A stretch of DNA of 62,778 nucleotides, taken from Mycoplasmataceae bacterium. GTDB lineage: Bacteria > Bacillota_I > Bacilli_A > Mycoplasmatales > Hepatoplasmataceae. Where the stretch lies: contig WTBJ01000006.1 of assembly GCA_013139135.1 (NCBI GenBank), positions 1 to 62,778 on the forward strand, given 5' to 3'. The notes beneath the pieces are model-generated. The model was not told the origin of the DNA and did no database searches. It saw only the letters and a list, made by a program, of their open reading frames with translations. Below are positions 30,411 to 39,475 of the stretch, piece after piece (within the stretch, counting starts at the first letter, position 1; each line of letters starts with the position of its first letter). A program made the position numbers and the translations under genes.

Positions 30411-32940
30411 TTTTTTATTTAAAAAAGAAAATATTATTTCAAAAGATATTGATGAATTAATTGGTAAAAAATTTGGTGATTATTCGAAATATATTATTCA
30501 AGAGCGAGCCCTTCCTGATTTAAGAGATGGATTAAAACCCGTTCAACGGCGAATTCTTTTTGCAATGAACGACCTAAAATTAAGCCACAAAGGACCATAT
30601 AAGAAATCTGCTCGTGTCATTGGTGATGTTATTGGTAAATATCATCCTCACGGAGATAGTTCTGTCTATGAAGCTATGGTTCGACTGGGTCAAGAGTGAA
30701 AAATAAATCTCCCTCTTGTTGATATGCATGGAAATAAGGGTTCTGTTGATGGTGATTCACCAGCAGCAATGCGATATACCGAGGTAAGACTTGGACATAT
30801 TACACAATTCTTATTAATAAATATTGATAAGAATCTAGTTGATTTTGCTCCTAATTTTGATGATAGTGAAAAAGAGCCTGTTGTTTTACCGGCGCAATTT
30901 CCCAATTTATTAATAAATGGTTCAACGGGAATTGCTTCTGGATATTCAACAAATATTCCACCACATAATTTTAATGAAGTAATGAAAGCACTGATTTATG
31001 TTTTGAAAAATGAACGTGCTGTTCTTTCTGATTTAACAAGAATAATAAAAGGTCCAGACTTTCCAACTGGTGGGATTATTCAAGATCAACAAGCTATTAA
31101 AGCTGCTTATAAAAATGGTAAGGGAAAAATCATTGTTAAATCGATATGACATTGAAATAAATCTAAAAGCGAAATTCAAATTACTGAAATTCCCTATGAA
31201 ACAAACAAGGCAGATCTTGTTAGAAAAATTGATGATTTAGTTCGTTCTGGAAAATTACCAAAAGTTCTTCAAATAAGAGATGATTCTGATCGTAAGGGAA
31301 TGCAAATTACTTTAATGTGTCAAAGTGATGTTAATTTAGAAGTAATTATGAAGTATCTTTTTAAGGTTACTGATTTGCAAAAAAACTATAATTTAAATAT
31401 GGTTGCCATCAAGGATAAAAAACCAATGCAACTAGGATTAGTTGAAATTATTTCTTCTTTTAAGGAATTTTTAATTTCAACAACGATAAGATTATATGAA
31501 TTTGAGCTCAATAAAATCACCAATCGTTTAGAAATAGTTGATGGTCTTATTAAAGTTACAAAAATTATTGATAAGGTTATTTATGTTATTCGTAATTCAA
31601 CGAATAAACTTGAAGCAAAAACTAATTTAATGGGACAATTTTTATTTAGTTCAAGACAAGCTGAAGCAATTGTAAGCCTCCGCCTTTATCATTTGACTTC
31701 AACCGATGTCAAACACCTTCAAGAAGAACAATTTGATTTATTAAATAAATCAAAAAATTACAAAAAAGCTCTAAAAAATCATAAATACTTAGTAGAGCAA
31801 ATAATTATAAATCTTGAAGCAATTACAGATATATTCCAAATCCCACGAAAATCACAAATTGATAACAATATTGAATTACTTGATATCAATGAAGAGGATT
31901 TAATCCAAGAAGAAGACGTTATAGTTGTTGTTTCTCATCAGGGATATATCAAAAAGGTTCCAATTCGTTCTTATGAAGCATCGCAAGGTGTTTCTGCTGG
32001 TAAACGTGTCGATGATTTAATCATCTCAATTTCAAGAGTTTCAAATCTGGAAAACCTCGTTTTGTTTAGTTCAACAGGAAAATATTATTCTGTACCAATT
32101 TGAAAAATGTCTGAATATAAATGAAAAGATTTGGGAGAACATTTTTCAAAATTTGCTAAAATATCATCAACAGATCGAATTCTCAAGGTTGCAACTTTGA
32201 AAGATTTTCAAAAATCTGGAACAATTGTTATTTCAACTGAAAAGGGAATGATTAAGCAAACAAAAATTAAAGAATTAGTAATTAGTTCAACAAAAAAAGG
32301 TTTACAATATGTTAAATTAAAACCAAATGATTTTGTTGTTTCAATTTCACTTGCAAAAAAACAATCTGATTATGTAACTTCAATAACTAAATTTGGTTAC
32401 GCATTAAGATACAATTTAAATTCAGTTCCAATTTCTAAAACCACTGCCTCTGGGGTAGTTAATTTAAAATTATCAGATAATGATTTTGTTGTTTCTTGCC
32501 TTGTTAGTCCAAGTAAAGAAGTATCGAATGATAAATCTCAAATTATTATAATTACTGATAATGGTAAAGCAAAACGATTTAGAACTAGTGAAATTAAAAA
32601 GGTTTCACGAGCTTCTAGAGGTTCTTTAATTTCACCGCAAATTGAATCGAATCCTCATCAAGTTTTAAACGCATTTAACACTCATGAAGTTGATTATTTA
32701 AGTTTATTAACACACAAAAATGAGCACAAAATGCTTGCCCCTAAAAGTAATATTCCATTAACGGAACATAAAACAGGATTAAATGGATTTTTAAAAGAAC
32801 CAATTAAACTTGTCTTTAATGATTTGAGATTGAAATTTGAAAATCTTAAAAAATCAGAAATAACGAAAGAAATAGTGTTAAATTTAAATAAAGAATTAGA
32901 ATCAACCACTGAAATTGCAACAATCTTAGAAGAGGTTTAA
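30403..32940 (+). CDS. parC: DNA topoisomerase IV subunit A
   Basis: This 845-residue breakage-reunion subunit has the quinolone-region helix [14 protein letters not shown] and the catalytic Tyr in [23 protein letters not shown] has the ParC form rather than the GyrA form (GNFG). The C-terminal region has several beta-pinwheel repeats and lacks a GyrA box that I can see. It starts inside the end of parE (ATGTCTAA). Several TGA Trp codons are used. Confidence 0.95.
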
Positions 32941-32956
32941 TTACTTTGATAAAATT

Positions 32957-32996
32957 AATTTATTATTGTCATTTTATAAAATGACAATAATAAATT
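32957..32996. repeat. Perfect 40-bp palindrome after parC
   Basis: The arms 32957-32976 and 32977-32996 are perfect reverse complements with no loop gap. It starts 17 nt after the parC stop. No T-tract follows the downstream arm, so it is only partly terminator-like. TATAAT for rpmG follows at 33006. Confidence 0.9.
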
Positions 32997-33005
32997 TACT
33001 TATAT

Positions 33006-33011
33006 TATAAT
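33006..33011 (+). promoter_or_regulatory. -10 box TATAAT before rpmG
   Basis: TATAAT at 33006-33011 is followed by an AAGGAA ribosome binding site (33025-33030) and the ATG at 33036. Confidence 0.5.
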
Positions 33012-33035
33012 ATTAGAAATAGAAAAGGAAATTTT

Positions 33036-33191
33036 ATGAGAACAAAATTAACTTACCGGTGTACCGAATGTAAAAATGAAAACTATATTGGTGACCGAAA
33101 CAAAAGCAAAAATCCAGATAAATTAGAGATCAATAAATATTGTTCAAATTGTAACAAACATACAATTCATAAAGAAAAATCTAAAAAATAA
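33036..33191 (+). CDS. rpmG: 50S ribosomal protein L33
   Basis: This 51-residue zinc-ribbon type L33 has paired cysteines C9-x2-C12 and C36-x2-C39 (zinc-binding C+ form). It starts [17 protein letters not shown], which fits family consensus. Good AAGGAA site. The stop codon is built into the following terminator. Confidence 0.96.
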   Translation: MRTKLTYRCTECKNENYIGDRNKSKNPDKLEINKYCSNCNKHTIHKEKSKK

Positions 33192-33208
33192 TTTTTTAGA
33201 TTTTTTTT
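33177..33208 (+). terminator. Terminator overlapping the end of rpmG
   Basis: Perfect 13-bp arms (AAATCTAAAAAAT / ATTTTTTAGATTT) around a single A at 33190, then a T-run. The left arm codes the last residues of L33. Confidence 0.85.
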
Positions 33209-33215
33209 ATTTAAA

Positions 33216-33842
33216 ATGAACCAAATCACTGGAAATAATAGCAAACAAAAATCAATCAATTCCAATTCATTTTTAATTGGACTTTTTGTTAATTATTTAA
33301 AACCATCAACATATGTTACTTCAATCAAAAACATTAATCTAAATAAATTAAAACAACAAGGCATTAAATTAATAATTTGTGATTTAGATAACACTTTAGT
33401 TCCACACTATAATAAATTTCCCACTAAAGTATCATTAGATTTTGTAAATTCGGTGAAGGAAAATGGTTTTAAATTTATTTTAGTTTCGAATAATACTAAT
33501 AAAAGAGTTTCGTTTTTTGCAGAAAAACTAGACGTTGATTATATTTCTAATGCTAAAAAACCGTTTCCATTTTCAATGTCAAAAGCGATAAAAAATCATA
33601 ATCTTAAATCTCAAGAGGTTGTTGTTATTGGTGACATGATTATTACTGATATTCTTACTGCAAACTTCATTCATGCGGAATCAATTCTTGTTCAACCGGT
33701 TCTTAATAGTCAAGGGAATATTTCATGATTTATAAAATGAATTGAGCAAGCAATATATTCAAGATTAATTAAGCAAAATTTATTGATTAAGGAAGAAGAG
33801 ACAGGGAGAAATTTATATTCTGATGATTATGAAATCTTATAA
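33216..33842 (+). CDS. yqeG: YqeG-type HAD phosphatase
   Basis: This 208-residue HAD-IIIA phosphatase has the nucleophile motif ICDLDNTLVPH (about residue 56), ILVSNNTNKR (motif II), Lys in NAKKPFP, and VIGDMIITDI (motif IV). The YqeG family sits beside yqeH in Firmicutes, as here. Its 3' end overlaps yqeH by 20 nt. The substrate of this family is not well established to my knowledge. Confidence 0.9.
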
Positions 33843-34869
33843 CGAACAATGTCCAGGTTGCGGATCCCAAAAACAACAAGAAGATTCTACTGCTAATGGA
33901 TATTTCTTAAACCCCCATGATCAATTATGTGTCAATTGCTTTAGGTTGAAGAATTACGGTATTAAAAGTCATTTTGTTATTGACATTAATATTGAAGCGA
34001 CGTTAAAAAATATTAAAAAAGATCAAGATCAAGTTATTTTAATTATTGATATTTTAAACCCATATCAAACATTATTAAGTTCCATCAATGAATACATTGA
34101 TGAAGAAAATTTAATTATTGTTGTTAATAAAATTGATTTATTACCAAAATCAATTTCTTATCCAAAAATTATTAATTGAATAAGAAAAATTGCAATTAGA
34201 AAAAATATTAAATTCAAAAAATTGATATTAGTTTCAAATTATAAAAAATTTAATATTGATCAACTAGTAAATTTAATTAAAAATGGTAATAAAAATACTT
34301 CTGTTATTGGTTATTCTAATGTTGGTAAATCAAGTTTTATTGTTGCATTATTTAATGCGATTGGAATTTCAACAGCGAACTTAAGTGCGAACACAATTGG
34401 CACAACTTTAGCAGCAATAAAGACTCCATTCAATGATAAATTTATCATTGATCATCCAGGATTTTATTTAGATGGCAATTTTCAAAATATATTGGATAAA
34501 AAACTTCTTAATAAGGCAATGGGAAAAAAAGAATTAAAACAAAAAGTTTTCCAATTTACTCCAAATATTGATCAAGTTATTTCAATTCATAACCTGTTCT
34601 TTTTAAACTTTTTGCAAAACAAAAAACCACAAAATTATCAACTTCTTTTCAGTAATCAATTAGAAATTAAAAAAATAAATAAATTTAAAAAGAATTTATC
34701 AGATAATTTTGTTAGTCATGAACTCATTCTTTTGCCAAATATTGAAAAACAAGATTTAATTATTTCTGGCTTGGGCTTTATTACTTTAAAAAATAACCAC
34801 CAAAAAATTATTATTGATTTACCAAAGGACATTAAATTCAACCTTGTTGAAAGTATTTATTCATCATAA
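33823..34869 (+). CDS. yqeH: Circularly permuted ribosome-biogenesis GTPase YqeH
   Basis: This 348-residue protein supports 30S subunit assembly. It has an N-terminal zinc finger (CPGCG...CVNCF). The permuted G motifs follow: G4 VNKIDLL (about residue 105) comes before the P-loop GYSNVGKSS (about 163), then a G2 candidate GTTLAAIKTPF and G3 DHPG. A C-terminal domain completes the usual length. The start at 33823 (MIMK) is inside yqeG, and 33829 is an alternative. Confidence 0.93.
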
Positions 34870-34893
34870 ATAATCTTTGTTAAATAAATATTA

Positions 34894-34899
34894 TATAAT
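34894..34899 (+). promoter_or_regulatory. TATAAT box 8 nt before nadD
   Basis: The box lies within the palindrome ATTATATAAT (34890-34899). Only 8 nt separate it from the ATG at 34908, and there is no Shine-Dalgarno, consistent with a leaderless mRNA. Confidence 0.5.
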
Positions 34900-34907
34900 T
34901 ATCATAT

Positions 34908-36047
34908 ATGAAAATAGGCATTTTTGGTGGAACTTTCAACCCAGTCCACAACGGACACATAGATATTTGTAAACATTTAAAGGAAAAATTAAATTTTGAT
35001 TTTATTTATATTGTTCCAACTTATAAAACTCCAGGATTTAAATTTGATCCAGAACGCATCGACCCAATTCATCGTTTGAAGATGGTTGAAGCCGCCGTTA
35101 AAGAAACAAAATTAAAATGATTGAAAGTTTCGAAAATAGAATTTGAAAAGAAGGATATTTCTTACACTTATTTGACAATTGAACATTTCAGAAAAACTTA
35201 TCCAAAAGCTGATCTATATTTTATTTTAGGAAATGATCGTTATATTACTTTTGATACTTGAAAAAACCCAAATTCAATAACAACAAATGCTAAATTAGTT
35301 GTTTATAAAAGAGGGCATCATTTAATGACTCCAACAACAACGCAACGATTAATTTATGTTGATGACAAGCCATTTAATATTTCTTCAACAGACATTATTG
35401 CTAATTTAGAATGAAATAAGATTCCCCTGGCGTCAAGAAAATATATTTCTAAACACCATTTATATTTAAAAACACTTGCGTTTAGACAACTTGGTGTTGA
35501 TCGATATAAACACACCATTGCAGTTGCAATTAACGCTAAAAGATTAGCCGAAATATCTGGTTATAGAAATCCACAAAAAGCTTATGATGTTGGTCTTGCT
35601 CATGATTTATTTAAAAATTTTGATGAGAAATGACAAGTTGATTATATTCATATGAATTCAGATTATTTAATTCCGCCAGGGCCAACGTTACATAGTTATA
35701 CGGCAGACATCTGATTTCGCAAGGAATATTTAATGAAAGATGAAGAATTTTTAAGTGCAATAAGAAAGCATTCTTTGTGTGCATTGGAAATGTCACAATT
35801 AGACAAATTAATTTATGTAGCGGACAAGACATCAATGGATAGAATAACTAAATCTGATATAAGTATGCGAAGATTAGCATATTCAAATCTTGATTTAACT
35901 TTTAAAAAGTTATTCAAGCAATATTGTGAGCTTATATTGAATAAAAATAATTTATTATTTCCAGATACAAGAGAACTATACGATAATTTATTTATTGAAC
36001 AAAAAAAGGAAGTAAAAACTTATGGAAATTTCAAAAAACTTAGCTAA
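34908..36047 (+). CDS. nadD: Fused nicotinate-nucleotide adenylyltransferase / YqeK HD hydrolase
   Basis: This is a 379-residue two-domain protein. Residues 1-190 are NadD: GIFGGTFNPVHNGHI (HxGH nucleotide-transfer motif) and the ISSTDI motif, which forms NaAD from NaMN and ATP. Residues 195-379 are a YqeK-type HD domain (His in RYKHTIAVA, HD in GLAHDLFK, IYVADKTSMDR). Characterised YqeK proteins hydrolyse Ap4A to ADP. In Bacillus nadD and yqeK are separate adjacent genes, while the fusion is known in some mollicutes. The 3' end overlaps pepP by 26 nt. Confidence 0.93.
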
Positions 36048-37071
36048 CTTAATTATTAAGGGATCAGTATATATATCCAACCCGATTGATGTATATTATT
36101 TAACTAACTTTAAATCGACAAATATGCAACTTATTTATGTTGACAAAAAATGATTTGCTTTGACGGATGATCGTTATTTTGCAAATGCAAAAAAGGCAAT
36201 TAAAGAAATGGAAGTAATCAATGTTTCGGTAAAAAATTGATTCAAACCAATTACTAAATTGCTTGCTGATCAATTTGTTTTTATCGATGCTAAAACAACC
36301 ACAATAGAGCAATTAGAAAATATTAAAACATCGTTAAAGAGACATAGAATTAAAGTTAAGACAATCATTTTCCCACCATTGCGAATGGTCAAGGGTCAAA
36401 GCGAAATTGATGATGCCGAATCAGTAGTTTTCCTAACCGATCAAATCTTTGACAAAATAAAAAAATACGTTAAAGTTGGAAAGACCGAGCGAGACATTGC
36501 AGATTATATTAATAAATTAATTTGTGAAGCTAAAAATGTTAAAGAATCATTTTCACCAATTATTGCAGCTGGAAAAAATGGCGCAAATCCACATAATCAG
36601 CCATCAAGTTATAAAATAAAAAAGAGGGATTTTATCACTATTGATTTTGGATTATTTTATCAACGCGGTTGTTCTGATTTAACTAGAAGTTTCATTGTTA
36701 AAGGAAAACCAACTCCAAAACAAAAAGAGGTGTTTGATATTTGTTTAAATGCACTAAATTTAGCAACATCATCAATTAAGCCCGGAATTAAGGCGGCGCA
36801 AATTGATAAAATTGCTCGAGAATATATTGAATCAAAAGGTTATGGAAAATATTTTAATCATGCCTTAGGTCATGGTATTGGGTTGGAAATCCATGAAGCC
36901 CCATTAATTAGTAAAAATGATCAAACAATATTAGAAAAGGGTATGATTATTACTATTGAGCCAGGTATATATATTGATAATGAATTTGGAATTAGACTTG
37001 AAAATGATATTCTAGTTACAGCAAATGGTTATCGAATTTTGAATCGCTCAAAAATATCACTAAAAAAATAA
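36022..37071 (+). CDS. pepP: M24 Xaa-Pro aminopeptidase
   Basis: This 349-residue M24 'pita-bread' metallopeptidase removes an N-terminal residue before proline. The five metal ligands are visible: Asp in TIDFGLF, Asp in CSDLTRSF, His in HGIGLEIHE, Glu in TIEPGIY and Glu in GIRLENDI. A short creatinase-like N-terminal domain (residues 1-115) precedes the catalytic domain. Start at 36022 after AAAAAGGAAG, inside the end of nadD. Only the N-terminal domain contains TGA Trp codons. Confidence 0.93.
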
Positions 37072-37093
37072 GAAAAGAAAAAGGAAAAAGCAA

Positions 37094-37660
37094 ATGGCAG
37101 AAAAAATAAATGTAAATGAATTTAAACCAGGGATATCATTTTTAAAAAATAATGAAGTATATCAAGTAATAGAATCATCACACTCCAAATCAGGAAGAGG
37201 GCAAGCTCATGTTAAGTGTAAGGTTAAAAACTTATTTACAGGAGCAACAAGCATTATTACCTTCACCGGTGGTGAACGAATTGAAAAAGCATTTATTTCA
37301 AAAAAAGAAATGCAGTTTTTATATTTAAGCGGTGATGATGCTAATTTTATGGATAATGAAACATTTGAACAAATTTCAATTCCTAAAAGTCATTTAGTTA
37401 ATGAATTAAAATATATGACAGAAGGTTTAACTGTTTCTGTGATGAGTTATGAAACAAAAATTTTAGGAGTTGAACTACCTAAAAACGTTAACATCATTGT
37501 TGAATTTGCTGCTGACGCTGTTAGAGGCGATACTGTAACTGCTGCAACTAAGAAGATTACCTTAGTGACGGGGCTTGAAATCGATGTTCCACAATTTATT
37601 GAAACCGGGCAAAAGATAATTGTTTCAACCCAAACAGGAAAATATAACGGGAAAGTTTAA
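37094..37660 (+). CDS. efp: Elongation factor P, with Arg at the tip position
   Basis: This 188-residue, three-domain EF-P enters the ribosomal E site and relieves stalling at polyproline. It begins with NEFKPGISFLKNNEVYQVIE. The tip loop reads HSKSGRGQAHV, so Arg35 occupies the position of the modified Lys34 of E. coli and the usual Pro before Gly is Ser33. Arg tips are known from EarP-rhamnosylated EF-P, but no EarP-like gene is in view. An AAAAGGAAAAAG site precedes the ATG. The domain III signature GLEIDVPQFIETGQKI is intact. Confidence 0.95.
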   Translation: MAEKINVNEFKPGISFLKNNEVYQVIESSHSKSGRGQAHVKCKVKNLFTGATSIITFTGGERIEKAFISKKEMQFLYLSGDDANFMDNETFEQISIPKSHLVNELKYMTEGLTVSVMSYETKILGVELPKNVNIIVEFAADAVRGDTVTAATKKITLVTGLEIDVPQFIETGQKIIVSTQTGKYNGKV

Positions 37661-37661
37661 A

Positions 37662-38039
37662 ATGGAACAGGCTTGAGTAGTTGCTTTAGTAATTTTGGTT
37701 GCTTATCCACCCATTGAAATAGTTGTTGGGTTCTTTTTTAATTATAAAATTTATATGATTGCTAAAGAAAAATTTTCCTTAGCAGCAATCATGGGAGCGA
37801 CATCAACATTTTTATTTGTAATTATAATGTCAATAACACCGTTAATTTCAGCTAGCGTTGATGCTTGATGAATTATTTTTGTTGCCGCCTTTGCTACTGG
37901 AATTGGTAATTTAATTGCGGCGTTATTAGTTCCTATTGCCGCAAAAAGATTCGGTCATATTGAAAATATTACCGAAGATAGTGATTCGATAATAAGTCAA
38001 GATATGTGACAAAAATATATTGATGAGGAAAATAAATAA
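37662..38039 (+). CDS. 3-TM membrane protein, first of a paralogous-looking pair (UPF0316/DUF5698-like)
   Basis: This 125-residue protein has three hydrophobic helices, a Lys-rich first loop (NYKIYMIAKEKFS), a small-residue third helix (FATGIGNLIAALLV), and an acidic cytoplasmic tail. The layout resembles the membrane domain of UPF0316/DUF5698 proteins, though I am not certain. It begins one base after the efp stop. Its stop overlaps the start of a second protein with the same topology and loop pattern, so they may form a heterodimer. Confidence 0.6.
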
Positions 38040-38410
38040 TGTATTGAGCATGATACATTCCAATTTTATTTTTTCTAGCTTTGTTACAATTTACCGCCTC
38101 ATTTGCGTTTAATTTTAAAATTTATAAAATCACTAAAAACAAATTTGTTGATGCCGCTTTTTTAGGAATGTTGGCAACTATTGTTTCAGCCATTGCTATT
38201 CCGTTTATTGCTTATCTAGCGATAACGATTGCAAACGTTGGCGTTGATGGGGAAACTGTTAAGATAGGTGCAGCAATTGGCATTGTAATTGCTGGTGCCT
38301 TTAGCGCTGCAATCGGTAATTTTATTTCTGTAATGCTTGTACCAAAAGTATTGGAATGACAAAAAAATAAGAATAACCAAAAAGAAAACATTAAAAAAGA
38401 GTCTAACTAG
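38039..38410 (+). CDS. 3-TM membrane protein, second of the pair
   Basis: This 123-residue protein overlaps the previous gene at ATG/TAA. Loop 1 reads NFKIYKITKNKFVDAA, which parallels NYKIYMIAKEKFSLAA of its partner. The third helix has AFSAAIGNFISVML, parallel to the partner's AFATGIGNLIAALL. This supports ancient duplication into a two-subunit unit. The last codons and stop form the left arm of the terminator at 38385-38428. Function unknown. Confidence 0.6.
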
Positions 38411-38428
38411 ACTCTTTTTTAATGTTTT
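38385..38428. terminator. Bidirectional terminator embedded in two converging genes
   Basis: A near-perfect palindrome of about 21 bp per arm (core AAAAAAGAGTCTA / TAGACTCTTTTTT). It contains the stop of the plus-strand gene (38408-38410) and of the minus-strand tmcAL gene (38419-38421). T-runs follow on both strands. Confidence 0.88.
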
Positions 38429-39441
38429 TGTTTGCTTGAATGATTTAATTCTAAATCTAAAATACCATCAATTTTTAGATTTAGAATCTTTGCAATTATT
38501 AAGTCATTATTCATTTTTTTGTTAAATTTATTGCTCAATACAATCCCACTTTTTTTCAATGTTTTTAAAACTTTTTGTCCATTATCATTAAAGGCGAGCA
38601 CTCTTAATTCTTCTTCATTTTCAATTTCTAAAAATCATTTCAAAATTGTTCTTCTAATCCTGCTTTTAGTAATCGAACCATTACTACATAAATCAATCAA
38701 TTGATTTCAAGTTTTAATTTTATTTTTAGCAATAATTTTTTTTACATATTTTATTAATTCTTGTTCAGAATTAGAGCTAACAATTTTCCCAATTATTAAA
38801 TCAAAAAAATCATCCATTTTAATTAAATTATCAATTTTCGTTAAATTATTTTTATTTTCAATTTCTTTTATTAAATCTATTCTTATTTGTGATGCGGAAC
38901 TAAAACTATCATTTTTTAATCGCAAAATTGTTTCAAATTTAATATTAGTTTCGTTTAATAAATTTTGCTTTAAATAGCAAATGCCAAGAATATCATTAGC
39001 CTCAAAATTCCTTCCCAAAATCTCTTTAATCGCTTTTGGGAGTGATCCTTTTTCTTTTACCAAACTATTAATTTTATTGTTATTCTTGATAATTAGTTTT
39101 GCGCTTTTTTCAAGACTTACTAAATCATTTGTTTCACTACCAAAAATAATTTTTTCAATCCCTAATTCTTTAGCAATAATTATTGCTCCATTTGCAAAAT
39201 AATCTGCACTATTTAATGTGTAATAAATTGGCAGTTGAATCACAAGATCAATTCCATTCATAATTGCTGCATTAGCTCTAGTAAATTTATCAGCAATTGC
39301 AAATTCTCCGCGTTGTACAATATTGCCACTCATCAAAGTAATAAGGGTTGCTTGGGGGTATTTTTCCCTGATTTCCTTAATTAAATATGCATGCCCAGAA
39401 TGAAAGGGATTATATTCTGCAATTATTCCTATTTTTTCCAT
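38419..39441 (-). CDS. tmcAL: tRNA(Met) cytidine acetate ligase-like nucleotidyltransferase
   Basis: This 340-residue protein of the TmcAL (YlbM) family, in characterised members, adenylates acetate and forms N4-acetylcytidine at the wobble base of elongator tRNA-Met. The N-terminal motif GIIAEYNPFHSGHAYLI carries the HxGH element. LMSGNIVQRGEFAI and the SSASQIR region (ISxxxIR-like) follow. The C-terminal part is divergent, and two TGA Trp codons must be read to reach the stop at 38419. It diverges from alaS with a shared promoter region of 34 nt. Confidence 0.88.
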
Positions 39442-39458
39442 TGTTTACAATCTATTAA

Positions 39459-39466
39459 ATTATAAT
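39459..39466. promoter_or_regulatory. Shared palindromic -10 box between tmcAL and alaS
   Basis: ATTATAAT reads TATAAT on the plus strand (39461-39466, 9 nt before the alaS ATG) and TATAAT on the minus strand (39464-39459, 17 nt before the tmcAL ATG). The whole intergenic space is 34 nt, so both promoters must overlap. Confidence 0.5.
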
Positions 39467-39475
39467 TAATATAAG

